From Shinella sp. (GTDB lineage Bacteria > Pseudomonadota > Alphaproteobacteria > Rhizobiales > Rhizobiaceae), in assembly GCA_003248775.1 (NCBI GenBank), contig QFQX01000019.1, forward strand, positions 12,325 through 76,324: a DNA stretch of 64,000 nt, in the 5' to 3' direction. The notes under the pieces are model-generated. The model did no database searches. It worked only from the letters and a program-made list of their open reading frames with translations, and had not been told where the DNA came from. The translations under genes and the position numbers were made by a program. Of this stretch, positions 7,300-16,766 are shown piece after piece. Every line of letters starts with the position of its first letter. Position 1 is the stretch's first letter.

Positions 7300-9963
7300 A
7301 TGAGCGGTGTAAACGACATCCGGTCGACTTTCCTCGAATACTTCAAGACCAACGGCCACGAAGTCGTTTCATCCAGCCCGCTGGTGCCGCGCAACGACCC
7401 GACGCTGATGTTCACCAATGCCGGCATGGTACAGTTCAAGAACGTCTTCACCGGCCTTGAACAGCGTCCTTACTCCACGGCTACGACCGCGCAGAAATGT
7501 GTTCGCGCCGGCGGCAAGCACAACGACCTGGACAATGTCGGTTATACCGCGCGTCACCACACTTTCTTCGAGATGCTCGGCAACTTTTCCTTTGGCGACT
7601 ATTTCAAGGAGCGGGCGATCGAGCTTGCCTGGAACCTGATCACCAAGGAATTCGGTCTTGATCGCAATCGCCTGCTGGTCACCGTCTACCATACCGACGA
7701 CGAGGCCTTTGGCCTGTGGAAGAAGATTGCCGGTCTTTCCGACGAGAAGATCATCCGCATTCCGACGAGCGACAATTTCTGGGCCATGGGTGATACCGGC
7801 CCCTGCGGTCCCTGTTCCGAGATTTTCTACGACCACGGCGATCATATCTGGGGCGGCCCTCCCGGGTCGCCGGAAGAAGATGGCGACCGCTTCATCGAGA
7901 TCTGGAATCTCGTCTTCATGCAGTACGAGCAGCTCACGAAGGAAGAGCGCGTCGATCTTCCGCGTCCGTCGATCGACACGGGCATGGGCCTCGAGCGAGT
8001 CGCAGCCGTTCTGCAGGGCAAGCATGACAACTACGACATCGACCTGTTCCGCGCGTTGATCGAAGCCTCGGTCGAACTCACCGGCGTCAAGGCCGAGGGC
8101 GAACGCCGGGCGAGCCACCGGGTCATCGCCGACCACCTGCGTTCCTCCGCATTCCTGATTGCGGATGGCGTTCTGCCGTCCAACGAAGGCCGCGGCTACG
8201 TGCTTCGCCGCATCATGCGCCGCGCCATGCGTCATGCCGAGCTTCTCGGTGCGCGCGAACCGATCATCTACAAGCTGCTGCCGACGCTGGTCCAGCAGAT
8301 GGGCCGCGCCTATCCCGAGCTGGTGCGTGCCGAGGCGCTGATTTCCGAAACGCTGAAGCTTGAGGAAACCCGTTTCCGCAAGACGCTGGAGCGTGGTCTT
8401 TCGCTGCTTTCGGACGCCACCACCGAGCTGAAGAAGGGTGACAGCCTCGATGGCGAGACCGTCTTCAAGCTCTATGACACCTATGGTTTCCCGCTCGATC
8501 TGACGCAGGACGCCCTGCGCGCCCGCGGTATCGGCGTCGATATCACCGGCTTCAACGACGCCATGCAGCGCCAGAAGGCGGAAGCGCGCGCGCATTGGGC
8601 CGGCTCCGGCGACAAGGCGACGGAAACCATCTGGTTCGAACTCAAGGAAAAGCACGGCGCGACGGAGTTCCTCGGCTATTCCTCCGAGGCCGCTGAAGGC
8701 CAGGTTCTGGCGATCGTCAAGGATGGTGTTGCCGTAGACAGCGCCACCAAGGGTGACGCGGTCCAGGTTATCGTCAACCAGACCCCGTTCTACGGCGAGT
8801 CGGGTGGCCAGATGGGCGATGCCGGCACGATTGCCAGCGATACTGCAAGCCTTGCCGTTTCCGATGTCCAGAAGAAGGGCGAAGGCCTGTTCGTGCACAT
8901 TGCCGAGGTTTCGGACGGCACGATCCGCGTTGGTGACGCCGTCAGCCTGACGGTGGATCACGCTCGCCGTTCGCGCCTGCGCTCCAACCACTCGGCGACC
9001 CACCTGATCCACGAGGCCCTGCGCGAGATTCTCGGCAGCCATGTGGCGCAGAAGGGCTCGCTGGTTGCGCCCGAGCGCCTGCGTTTCGACGTTTCTCATC
9101 CGAAGCCGATCACGGCGGAAGAATTGAAGGTCGTCGAGGAGATGGCCAACGAGATCGTCATCCAGAACGGGCCGGTCACCACGCGCCTGATGAGCGTCGA
9201 TGACGCCATTGCCGAAGGCGCGATGGCCCTCTTCGGTGAAAAGTACGGCGATGAGGTTCGCGTGGTATCGATGGGTACTGCTGTCCATGGCCCGAAGGCC
9301 GGAAAGCCTTATTCCGTCGAACTCTGCGGCGGTACCCATGTCACCGCAACCGGCGACATCGGCCTCGTCCGCATCCTGTCGGACAGCGCGGTCGGCGCCG
9401 GCGTACGCCGCATCGAGGCGCTCACCGGTGAGGCTGCGCGCGCCTATCTCTCCGAGCAGGACGAACGGGTGAAGCAGCTTGCCACGGCCCTGAAGGTTCA
9501 GCCGGGCGATGTCGTTTCCCGCGTCGAGGCACTGGTCGACGAACGTCGTAAGCTGGAGCGCGAGCTGGCTGACGCCAAGCGCAAGCTCGCCATGGGCGGT
9601 AGCGGCCAGGCTGCGGTCGACGAAGGCGCCCGCGATGTCGCCGGTACACGGTTCCTCGGCAAGGTGCTGAAGGGTGTCGATGCCAAGGACCTGAAAGGCC
9701 TCGTTGACGAAAGCAAGGCCGGGCTCGGCTCGGGCGTGGTCACCCTTATCAGCGTTTCCGAAGACGGCAAGGCCAGCGTTGTCGTCGGCGTGACTGCCGA
9801 TCTCGCCGGTCGTTTCAGCGCGGTGGATCTCGTTCGCGTCGCTGCTGGTGCCGTTGGCGGCAAGGGCGGCGGTGGTCGGCCGGACATGGCCCAGGCAGGC
9901 GGTCCAGACGGCGACAAGGCGGATGCCGCCATCGAGGCCGTCGCGGCCGCATTGGCTGGCTGA
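7300..9963 (+). CDS. alaS: Alanyl-tRNA synthetase
   Basis: An 887-residue class II synthetase charging tRNA-Ala. The N-terminal catalytic core begins IRSTFLEYFKTNGHE and contains SSPLVPRNDPTLMFTNAGM; the editing domain carries the zinc-binding HSATHLIHEAL and the CGGTHV motif; a coiled-coil and C-Ala domain follow (glycine-rich GGKGGGGRPDMAQAGG near the end, involved in tRNA contact). An upstream in-frame ATG at 7282 would add six residues, but MSGVNDIRS with AAGGGCG just before it is the usual start. Like recA-alaS in many rhizobia it follows recA directly. Confidence 0.98.
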   Translation: MSGVNDIRSTFLEYFKTNGHEVVSSSPLVPRNDPTLMFTNAGMVQFKNVFTGLEQRPYSTATTAQKCVRAGGKHNDLDNVGYTARHHTFFEMLGNFSFGDYFKERAIELAWNLITKEFGLDRNRLLVTVYHTDDEAFGLWKKIAGLSDEKIIRIPTSDNFWAMGDTGPCGPCSEIFYDHGDHIWGGPPGSPEEDGDRFIEIWNLVFMQYEQLTKEERVDLPRPSIDTGMGLERVAAVLQGKHDNYDIDLFRALIEASVELTGVKAEGERRASHRVIADHLRSSAFLIADGVLPSNEGRGYVLRRIMRRAMRHAELLGAREPIIYKLLPTLVQQMGRAYPELVRAEALISETLKLEETRFRKTLERGLSLLSDATTELKKGDSLDGETVFKLYDTYGFPLDLTQDALRARGIGVDITGFNDAMQRQKAEARAHWAGSGDKATETIWFELKEKHGATEFLGYSSEAAEGQVLAIVKDGVAVDSATKGDAVQVIVNQTPFYGESGGQMGDAGTIASDTASLAVSDVQKKGEGLFVHIAEVSDGTIRVGDAVSLTVDHARRSRLRSNHSATHLIHEALREILGSHVAQKGSLVAPERLRFDVSHPKPITAEELKVVEEMANEIVIQNGPVTTRLMSVDDAIAEGAMALFGEKYGDEVRVVSMGTAVHGPKAGKPYSVELCGGTHVTATGDIGLVRILSDSAVGAGVRRIEALTGEAARAYLSEQDERVKQLATALKVQPGDVVSRVEALVDERRKLERELADAKRKLAMGGSGQAAVDEGARDVAGTRFLGKVLKGVDAKDLKGLVDESKAGLGSGVVTLISVSEDGKASVVVGVTADLAGRFSAVDLVRVAAGAVGGKGGGGRPDMAQAGGPDGDKADAAIEAVAAALAG

Positions 9964-10015
9964 GCGGCTGGCTTTACCACTTGCCGGAGGATTGCTCCGG
10001 AAACAAAATACAGGA

Positions 10016-10044
10016 GGGGCGTGGACAGTTTCCGCGCCCTTTTT
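10016..10044 (+). terminator. alaS intrinsic terminator
   Basis: GGGCGTGGA pairs with TCCGCGCCC (one T-G wobble) around CAGTT and is followed by TTTTT. It lies between alaS and the convergent SulP gene. A smaller hairpin, CCGGAGGATTGCTCCGG, precedes it. Confidence 0.7.
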
Positions 10045-10076
10045 GCTTGAGGAGGAACGCGTCTGGTCCGGGAGCT

Positions 10077-11714
10077 TCAGGCTTCCGGTGGGCGAGCCTC
10101 ACGGATCAGCGTTCGGGCGACCTTGATGGTCTCGACATATTCGACCTCGGGACTCCTTACCTCGTGAGTTTCCAGAAGGTGCCTGAAATCCGGATTGGCG
10201 CCGGCGATGAAGACGCGCACGCCGGCTTTCTCCGCCTTGCGGATCGTGCCGGCGATGACGTTGGCGGCTGTCGAATCCATGAAGGAAACTGCCGAACAAT
10301 CCAGAACGAGATTGCTGTACCCGTCCGCGATCCGGTCGAGAACCGAGCCGACTGTTGCAGCCGCCCCGAAGAAGAAGGCACCTCCGATGCGATAGACCAC
10401 GGTGTCTGCGTCGGTATTCTTCAGCGGGTGTTCCGATTCCTCCTCGTGAGGAACGACCGTGACGCTCTTGCTCATGCGGTTGATGAAGAGCAGTGCGCCC
10501 AGAGTGAAGCCGACGATGATGCCTTCGGTCAGGTCGCGGAAGATCACCAGCAGGCAGGTCGCGAGCAGAACGACGGCGTCACCGCGCGACGACCTGAGCA
10601 GGGCGGCGAAGGCGGGCCTTTCGACCATATTCCACGAAACGACAGCCAGCACCCCGGCGAGCGATGCCAGCGGGATATAGCTGGCGAGCGGCGCTGCCAC
10701 CGCCATGAAGACCAGCAGGAAGACGGCATGCAGCATGCCCGAGAACGGGCTGGTGCCGCCGGCGCGGACATTGGTTGCGGTGCGCGCGATGGTGCCCGTG
10801 ACGCACATGCCGCCGAAAAGGGCCGAGCCGATATTGGCCACGCCCTGGCCGATGAGTTCGATGTTCGAGCGATGCCTGCGTCCGGTCATGCCGTCTGCCA
10901 CGACGGCGGACAGCAGGGACTCGATCGCACCGAGCAATGCGAAGGCGATTGCGTCAGGCAATACTGCCTGTGCAAGCTCGGGCGAAAACGATGGCAGATG
11001 GGGAACCGGCAGGCTGCGGGGTATGCCGCCGAAGCGCGTTCCGATGGTTTCCACCGGCAGGTTTAGCAGCGTCGCGGCGAGGGATGCGACACCGACGGCG
11101 ATCAGTAGTCCCGGCCAGGATGGGCGAAACCTGCGAAGAACGAGAATGGTGGCAATCGTCAACAATGCGACGGCTGCCGCGGCGGGGTTGAGGGTCGGAA
11201 GCGCGTCAACCAGCACCGGCAGTTTGTCGACCAACGGCCCAGGTTCCTTTCCGGGCAGGGTCAGGCCGAGAAGCTCGGTGATCTGGCTGGCAAAGATGAT
11301 GACGGCTATGCCGGCGGTGAAGCCCACCGTCACCGGGTATGGAATGAATTTAACATAGTCGCCCAGGCGCAGCAGACCGGCCAGCATGAGGAAGACACCG
11401 GCCATCGCCGTTGCCAGCAGCAGGCCGTCGATGCCGTGCGTTGTGACGGTTGCGGCAACCAGCACGATGAAGGCACCAGCCGGTCCGCCGATCTGATGCC
11501 GGCTGCCGCCAAACGCGGAGACCAGGAAGCCACCGACGATGGCAGTGAAAAGCCCCCGGTCCGGTGTGACGCCGGATGCTATGGCAATCGCCATGGAAAG
11601 GGGCAAGGCGACGATTGCAACCGTGAGACCTGCAATCGCGTCCGCCTTCAGGCGGGCGGGGCTGTAGCCTTCGGCAAGGACGCTGATCAGCTTTGGCTGG
11701 AATTCACTGTTCAC
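10077..11714 (-). CDS. SulP/SLC26-family anion permease with STAS domain
   Basis: A 545-residue inner-membrane transporter. Residues about 25-430 hold the many hydrophobic helices of the SulP fold, including the signature LTVAIVALPLSMAIAIASGV and GGPAGAFIVLVA. A cytoplasmic STAS domain follows (about 440-535), with DCSAVSFMDSTAANVI carrying the serine that aligns with the regulatory phosphorylation site of anti-sigma-factor antagonists. SulP proteins move sulfate, bicarbonate, other anions or C4-dicarboxylates; nothing nearby fixes the substrate. It is convergent with alaS and its start is close to the divergent regulator remnant. Confidence 0.9.
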   Translation of the reverse strand: MNSEFQPKLISVLAEGYSPARLKADAIAGLTVAIVALPLSMAIAIASGVTPDRGLFTAIVGGFLVSAFGGSRHQIGGPAGAFIVLVAATVTTHGIDGLLLATAMAGVFLMLAGLLRLGDYVKFIPYPVTVGFTAGIAVIIFASQITELLGLTLPGKEPGPLVDKLPVLVDALPTLNPAAAAVALLTIATILVLRRFRPSWPGLLIAVGVASLAATLLNLPVETIGTRFGGIPRSLPVPHLPSFSPELAQAVLPDAIAFALLGAIESLLSAVVADGMTGRRHRSNIELIGQGVANIGSALFGGMCVTGTIARTATNVRAGGTSPFSGMLHAVFLLVFMAVAAPLASYIPLASLAGVLAVVSWNMVERPAFAALLRSSRGDAVVLLATCLLVIFRDLTEGIIVGFTLGALLFINRMSKSVTVVPHEEESEHPLKNTDADTVVYRIGGAFFFGAAATVGSVLDRIADGYSNLVLDCSAVSFMDSTAANVIAGTIRKAEKAGVRVFIAGANPDFRHLLETHEVRSPEVEYVETIKVARTLIREARPPEA

Positions 11715-11913
11715 GAATGACCCGATGGTGCAAAGAATGGTTGAGGATGAACGCCGTTTCCGACGATTTCAATTGGTACCCTTGAGTCCGCGTGATCGCA
11801 AATCGATGGTCGGGCCGCATTTGACGAATGTCAGGAATTGTAAAGCAGGATTTGTCAAACCGGCCTGTGTTTCCTTATCCGCAGCAACGGCATCACGATC
11901 GACAGATGGAAAA

Positions 11914-12425
11914 ATGACGAAAACGGACATCTGGGGGCCCTACGAAAGCAGACTGCTGAGGGTTTCGAGCCATATCCACGAGCATCTGGACGAAGAACTC
12001 GACAGCGATCGGCTCGCGGAGGTCGCTTGCATGTCGCCCTATCACGGGCACCGCATCTATCGCGCGGTGCATGGTGAGGCGCTGGCGGCCACGGTCAAGC
12101 GGTTGCGTTTGCAGCGCGCTGCCACGGAGCTTGCGGCGTCCGACCGTTCCATTTCGTCGATCGCCCGCCGCTGCGGCTATCCCAATCTCCAGTCGTTCAA
12201 TCGCATCTTCAAGGCGGCGAGTGTGCCGTCCTTCTGCACAAGGGGCCTTATGCCGACATGCGCCTCGCCCATCGCTGGTTTTATGGCGAGTGGCTGCGCA
12301 AGTCGGGCCGGGATGTGCGCGATGCCCCGGTCTTGGAGATTTACCTCAACGATCCCCGGGAACTTCCGCCAACTGAACTCCTGACTGAGATCTGCCTTCC
12401 CCTCAAGTCGGCTACCGCCACCTGA
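11914..12425 (+). pseudogene. AraC-family regulator with GyrI-like domain, internally deleted and frameshifted
   Basis: The first 105 codons (from MTKTDIWGPYESR) encode a full AraC helix-turn-helix pair, ending QSFNRIFKAAS. Right after GTGCCG the frame breaks: the continuing frame gives unrelated Arg/Ser-rich sequence, while the next frame reads LLHKGPYADMRLAHRWFYGE and EIYLNDPRELPPTELLTEIC up to the TGA at 12423. That second part is the characteristic end of the GyrI-like effector-binding domain of such regulators. Intact members are about 270-290 residues, so roughly 100 codons including the linker and half the effector domain are missing. The HTH alone could still be made. Confidence 0.8.
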
Positions 12426-12456
12426 CGGCGAATCTGATCGGCATATCTCGATGACG

Positions 12457-13083
12457 TTACGCGCTCTTCGGCAAGGCGGCCATCGCGGTATTGTCCAGTT
12501 CTACAGCGCGCTGATAGGCCGGGCGCTGGCTTAGCCTACCGAGATAGTCGACGAATGTCGGCCGCTTTTCGATCGAACCGAATTGCAGGCCCCAGCCGAT
12601 GTGGGAGCCGACATAGACATCCGCCGCGGTAAAGCGTTCACCGGCGATGTATGCGCTTCGGCCAACCGCTTTCTCCAGCGTGTCCATGACATCTTCGAAG
12701 GATCCGTAGCCGATCATGCGGCGGCGGTCCTCCGGCACGACGAAGCCGAGTGCGCGGTTGGAGACGGCCGCCTCCAGCGGACCGGCGGCAAAGAACATCC
12801 AGCGGTAATAGTCGGCCCGATCCAGGGTGGGCGGTGCAAGGCCCGCCTGCGGAAACGCGTCGGCGAGATAGGCGCAGATGGCCGCGCACTCGGTCACGAC
12901 CTTCTGGCGATGGACGATCGACGGCACCTTGCCCATCGGATTGATGGAGCAATACTCCTCGTTCTTCATCGGTTGGCCGAAGGGAACGATCTCCGTGCGA
13001 TAGGGAACGCCCGTCTCTTCCAGCATCCAGCGGACGATGCGTCCGCGTGACATCGGGTTGGTATAGAAGACGATTTCACTCAT
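12457..13083 (-). CDS. Glutathione S-transferase family protein
   Basis: A 208-residue cytosolic GST. The N-terminal thioredoxin-like domain shows VFYTNPMSRGRIVRWMLEE and the cis-Pro segment NPMGKVPSIV followed by the glutathione-binding ECAAICAYLAD; the all-helical C-terminal domain ends with FTAADVYVGSHIGW. The start MSEIVFYTNP has a strong GGAGGGG ribosome site. Substrate unknown. It lies between the decayed AraC-type gene (convergent) and icd. Confidence 0.9.
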   Translation of the reverse strand: MSEIVFYTNPMSRGRIVRWMLEETGVPYRTEIVPFGQPMKNEEYCSINPMGKVPSIVHRQKVVTECAAICAYLADAFPQAGLAPPTLDRADYYRWMFFAAGPLEAAVSNRALGFVVPEDRRRMIGYGSFEDVMDTLEKAVGRSAYIAGERFTAADVYVGSHIGWGLQFGSIEKRPTFVDYLGRLSQRPAYQRAVELDNTAMAALPKSA

Positions 13084-13241
13084 GCTGCCCCTCCAATTTT
13101 TGTTCATGTTATGTTCGTTTTATTGCCATGTCAACGAACCTTGGCTGATGCCATTTCGAGGAGGTTGCCATGGTCATGTGGCCGGCATTTGACGGATCCC
13201 CACAAGTCTTCCGTCTGGGAGGAATTTTGAGCTTCAGGACG

Positions 13242-13268
13242 AAAAAACCCGGCGCAAGGCCGGGTTTC
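13242..13268 (-). terminator. icd intrinsic terminator
   Basis: On the minus strand AAACCCGGCC-TTGCG-CCGGGTTTTTT forms a GC-rich stem followed by six T residues, 28 bases past the icd stop codon. Confidence 0.85.
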
Positions 13269-13295
13269 CTATTGAAAAACGATAAGGCTTAACTC

Positions 13296-14510
13296 TCAGG
13301 CGGCCATGGCCTTCTGCAGGTTTTCGTCGATCTTGTCGAGGAAGGCGGTGGTGGAGAGCCATGGCTGATCGGGGCCGATGAGGAGAGCCAGGTCCTTGGT
13401 CATGAAGCCGGATTCGACGGTTTCGATGCAGACCTTTTCCAGGGTGGTGGCGAACTTCGCGAGATCGGCGTTGTCGTCCAACTTGGCGCGGTGAGCGAGG
13501 CCGCGGGTCCAGGCGAAGATCGAGGCGATCGAGTTGGTCGAGGTTTCCTGACCCTTCTGGTGCTGGCGATAGTGACGGGTAACCGTACCGTGGGCAGCTT
13601 CGGCCTCGACGGTCTTGCCATCGGGGGTAAGCAGAACGGAGGTCATCAGGCCGAGCGAGCCGAAGCCCTGGGCAACGGTGTCGGACTGAACGTCGCCGTC
13701 GTAGTTCTTGCAGGCCCAGATGTAGCCGCCGGACCACTTGAGCGCCGAGGCGACCATGTCGTCGATCAGGCGGTGTTCGTAGGTGATGCCGATTTCGTCG
13801 AACTTGGCCTTGAATTCTGCCTGGTAGACTTCCTCGAAGATATCCTTGAAGCGGCCGTCATAGGCCTTGAGGATGGTGTTCTTGGTCGACAGGTAGACCG
13901 GCCACTTGCGCATCAGGCCGTACATCATCGAGGCGCGGGCGAATTCGCGGATCGATTCGTCGAGGTTGTACATGGCGAGAGCCACGCCGGCGCCAGGAGC
14001 CTTGTAGACTTCCTTCTCGATCGTCTGGCCGTCTTCGCCCACGAACTTGATGGTCAGCGTGCCCTTGCCCGGGAACTTGAAGTCGGTTGCCTTGTACTGG
14101 TCGCCGAAGGCGTGACGGCCGACGACGATCGGCTTGGTCCAGCCGGGAACCAGGCGCGGAACGTTCTTGCAGATGATCGGTTCGCGGAAGATCACGCCTC
14201 CGAGGATGTTGCGGATCGTGCCGTTCGGGCTCTTCCACATTTCCTTGAGGTTGAATTCCTTCACGCGCGCTTCGTCCGGGGTGATGGTCGCGCACTTGAT
14301 GCCGACGCCGTGCTTCTTGATGGCGTTGGCGGCATCGACCGTCACCTGGTCGTTGGTGGCGTCGCGGTTCTCGACGGAGAGGTCGTAATATTCGATCTGC
14401 AGGTCAAGATAAGGCAGGATCAGCTTGTCCTTGATGAACTGCCAGATGATGCGCGTCATCTCATCGCCGTCGAGATCGACGACCGGGTTGGCTACCTTGA
14501 TCTTGCTCAT
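13296..14510 (-). CDS. icd: NADP-dependent isocitrate dehydrogenase
   Basis: A 404-residue enzyme of the citric acid cycle converting isocitrate to 2-oxoglutarate with NADPH production. It is the eukaryote-like homodimeric type found in rhizobia: start MSKIKVANPVVDLDGDEMTR, NGTIRNILGG for substrate binding, YLSTKNTILKAYDGRFKDIF, IDDMVASALKWSGGYIWACK with the metal-binding aspartates, and AAHGTVTRHYR near the cofactor site. A GAGGAT ribosome site precedes the ATG. Flanked by its own promoter and terminator, so a single-gene transcript. Confidence 0.97.
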   Translation of the reverse strand: MSKIKVANPVVDLDGDEMTRIIWQFIKDKLILPYLDLQIEYYDLSVENRDATNDQVTVDAANAIKKHGVGIKCATITPDEARVKEFNLKEMWKSPNGTIRNILGGVIFREPIICKNVPRLVPGWTKPIVVGRHAFGDQYKATDFKFPGKGTLTIKFVGEDGQTIEKEVYKAPGAGVALAMYNLDESIREFARASMMYGLMRKWPVYLSTKNTILKAYDGRFKDIFEEVYQAEFKAKFDEIGITYEHRLIDDMVASALKWSGGYIWACKNYDGDVQSDTVAQGFGSLGLMTSVLLTPDGKTVEAEAAHGTVTRHYRQHQKGQETSTNSIASIFAWTRGLAHRAKLDDNADLAKFATTLEKVCIETVESGFMTKDLALLIGPDQPWLSTTAFLDKIDENLQKAMAA

Positions 14511-14567
14511 GAATATCCTCGCTGATTGGGGGGGAGGGACGAGGGTCCCAGTGTTTAGGCTTGCTGC

Positions 14568-14595
14568 GCTATAGCATTCCGGATCGGGAACGCAA
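14568..14595 (-). promoter_or_regulatory. Probable icd promoter
   Basis: On the minus strand TTGCGT (14595-14590) and TATAGC (14573-14568) are separated by 16 bases, 58 bases upstream of the icd start. The match to the sigma-70 consensus is moderate. Confidence 0.45.
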
Positions 14596-14734
14596 AGCGC
14601 TGCACCGCCCGGATAGCGGCTTTTCATTCACAAAATCATACCAACTTTGGCCTTAGCCGGTGGTCCGGTGGGCTTGAGCTTTGCGCGGCCGCAGATATCT
14701 TGCGCCGGGTCTGTCAGTCACCGGGAAATCACCG

Positions 14735-15256
14735 ATGAAATCCAAGCTTTTCGCCGCTCTCCTTGTCCTTTCCGCCGGCTCTGCGCTTGCCGCCGATCCG
14801 ACCGCTCCGGTCAAGGAGGTCATCAACGTCGCCGCCGGTACCTGGGCGGGGGAAGCGGCGACCGACGATGATGTGTTCAGCGATGATCGTCTGAAACGGC
14901 TGTTCAGCGCCGATTTCGCCAAGGCCTATCACGAGGCGTCGAAGCATCCGGCCTATGACCTGCCGGAGGGGGAAACCACGGGTAGCCCGTTCGACTATGA
15001 TCCGATCGCCGGAGGTCAGGATGGCTGCAACTTCGAGAACATCCGTATCGAGGACGACGGTGATGGCCAGGTGACGGCGCTCTTCAAGAACCGCCAATGC
15101 TTCGGTGACGATCCTGCCTACAAGCAAGACAGGGTGCTGATCTTCCATGTGCAGACCGAGAACGGCCGACAGGTGATCGACGACATCTATCCTGTAGAGA
15201 ACGGCAATTCCTCAAGCTCGATCAAGGACGATCTCAAGGCTATCGCGGCCCGGTAA
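14735..15256 (+). CDS. Secreted protein of unknown function (intact paralogue)
   Basis: A 173-residue protein with a classical signal peptide (MKSKLFAALLVLSAGSALA, cleavage before ADPT). The mature part is acidic, has two cysteines spaced for a possible disulfide (DGCNFENI and NRQCFGDD) and ends SIKDDLKAIAAR. No enzymatic motif is visible; the organisation resembles small DUF3828-like periplasmic proteins, but I would not assign a family firmly. The segment LFSADFAKAYHEASK is mirrored in the broken neighbour downstream (FGADFVSA-stop-TKALNTA), so the two are probably an old tandem duplication. Confidence 0.75.
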   Translation: MKSKLFAALLVLSAGSALAADPTAPVKEVINVAAGTWAGEAATDDDVFSDDRLKRLFSADFAKAYHEASKHPAYDLPEGETTGSPFDYDPIAGGQDGCNFENIRIEDDGDGQVTALFKNRQCFGDDPAYKQDRVLIFHVQTENGRQVIDDIYPVENGNSSSSIKDDLKAIAAR

Positions 15257-15331
15257 CGCCTCGAACTTCGCCTGGTTGCATCGGTATTTGCTGTTGCGCT
15301 AATGATTGCAGTGGCAAGAGGTGAGGGACGT

Positions 15332-15862
15332 ATGCGACGGACGTTCGGGCTGCTGCTTCTTATTTTGCCGGCTCTGGTGCGGCCGGCGAACGCGTTCGAC
15401 CGGGTGGAGCTTGTTCGCACCTATGTCGACAGGATCGTTGCGAACTCGCTCGACGAGCCCGATGGCCATCAGGCCTATTTCACCGAGATCCAGTTGCTCA
15501 ACGACTTCGGCGCGGATTTCGTGTCCGCTTAAACGAAAGCCCTGAACACGGCCCGGATGCGTCGGGAGGTCAGCCTATTCGAGGAAGACCCGATGACGGG
15601 CGATGCGAACCGATGTCCCATCGGTAAGGTCCATATTGCTGATCTGAGCCGCCCTGATACTCGGATCATGGTTGAGGCAAGGCTCGATCTGCCGTCCTGC
15701 GATGACGGTGCCGGGAGTGGATCGCAGACGCGGCTGATGTTCATCCTGCTTGCGGACGATGCGGCGGGAAAGCGCTTCGTGATCGATGATGTCCTGCGGG
15801 AGAGGGCCGATGGTGACTGGTTTTCGCTGAAAGCCTCGCTGGAGAGCCGCGCCGGTCCATGA
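15332..15862 (+). pseudogene. Secreted-protein paralogue interrupted by an in-frame TAA
   Basis: The frame opens with MRRTFGLLLLILPALVRPANA, a signal peptide preceded by GAGGTGAGGG. It reads through FGADFVSA to a TAA at 15530-15532 and then continues in the same frame, without any shift, from TKALNTARMRREVSLFEEDP to a TGA ending at 15862. Reading the stop as an amino acid gives 176 codons, close to the 173 of the upstream paralogue. Alignment with that paralogue (FSADFAKAYHEA) suggests the stop replaced a tyrosine codon by one base change. It could also be a base-call error. Confidence 0.7.
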
Positions 15863-15938
15863 ATGCGGCAATGAGTTTTTGATTTTTGCCGCCGCCTGTG
15901 CCAGTGAAGCCGCCACTTATGAAACCTCGGACAGGAAC

Positions 15939-16766
15939 ATGGCAGGTACGAACAGCGAGCGCGCGCTTCTGGCGGAAGGGCCGGTAATCATCCTCGTGGA
16001 GCCGCAGCTTGGCGAGAATATCGGAATGGTCGCCCGGGCCATGGCGAATTTCGGGCTGTGGGAATTGCGTCTCGTCAATCCGCGGGACGGATGGCCGAGC
16101 GAAAAGGCCCGCTCCGCCGCTTCCAAGGCGGATCACGTCATCGATGCGACGCGGGTCTACGACACGCTCGAGGAAGCGATTTCCGATCTCAACTTCATCT
16201 ATGCGACGACCGCACGCGAGCGCGACGGCTTCAAGCCGGTCCGTTCTCCGGTGACGGCTGCCGAAACGCTGCGCGGCAAATTCCGGGGCGGTGAACGGAC
16301 GGGCATCCTGTTCGGGCGCGAGCGCTGGGGGCTGACCAACGAGGAAGTGGCGCTGGCCGACGAGATCGTCACCTTTCCCGTCAACCCCGCCTTTGCCTCG
16401 CTCAATATCGCCCAGGCCGTGCTGCTCATGTCCTATGAGTGGATGAAATCCGGCATGGAGGATCTCGGGGAAACGCGGTTCCAGGCGGTGGAGCAGAATC
16501 CGGCGACCAAGGAACACCTGATCGGCCTCTTTGAAATGCTCGAGGAAGCCCTGGATGCCCGTGGCTATTTCCGGCCGGTCGGCAAGAAGCCGCGCATGGT
16601 GGAGAACCTGAGGGCGGTCCTGTCGCGCCGAGCCTTCACCGAGCAGGAAATTCACGTTCTTCGCGGCGTTTTCGCCACATTCGACCGCTACAGCCGCAAG
16701 AACCCGCGGGGCGCGGGCAAGCCGGACAATGGGGACGATAACGGGGATGACGACAGCGGGGCATGA
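15939..16766 (+). CDS. trmJ: tRNA (cytidine/uridine-2'-O-)-methyltransferase TrmJ-type
   Basis: A 275-residue SPOUT (TrmH-like) RNA methyltransferase. Motifs in order: ILVEPQLGENIGMVARAMANFG with the conserved Asn-Arg region, ILFGRERWGLTNEE, and FPVNPAFASLNIAQAVLLMSYE, which forms the knotted SAM site. TrmJ methylates the 2'-O of residue 32 in tRNA anticodon loops. Start MAGTNSERALL was chosen because the longer frame begins without a ribosome site. Its end overlaps the start region of murI by 20 bases in another frame, suggesting coupled translation. Confidence 0.85.
   Translation: MAGTNSERALLAEGPVIILVEPQLGENIGMVARAMANFGLWELRLVNPRDGWPSEKARSAASKADHVIDATRVYDTLEEAISDLNFIYATTARERDGFKPVRSPVTAAETLRGKFRGGERTGILFGRERWGLTNEEVALADEIVTFPVNPAFASLNIAQAVLLMSYEWMKSGMEDLGETRFQAVEQNPATKEHLIGLFEMLEEALDARGYFRPVGKKPRMVENLRAVLSRRAFTEQEIHVLRGVFATFDRYSRKNPRGAGKPDNGDDNGDDDSGA

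Noticed and set aside
7369..9339. A 656-codon minus-strand frame opposite alaS
   Set aside because: Shadow of alaS codon bias; no ribosome site, no domain.
10016..10044. A small RNA between alaS and the SulP gene
   Set aside because: The structure fits an ordinary terminator and there is no promoter-like sequence before it.
14571..14600. A possible second copy of the rhizobial repeat (ATTCCGGATCGGGAACGCAAAGC)
   Set aside because: Only a short stretch resembles the repeat arm and the inverted ends are missing; it is more simply part of the icd promoter.
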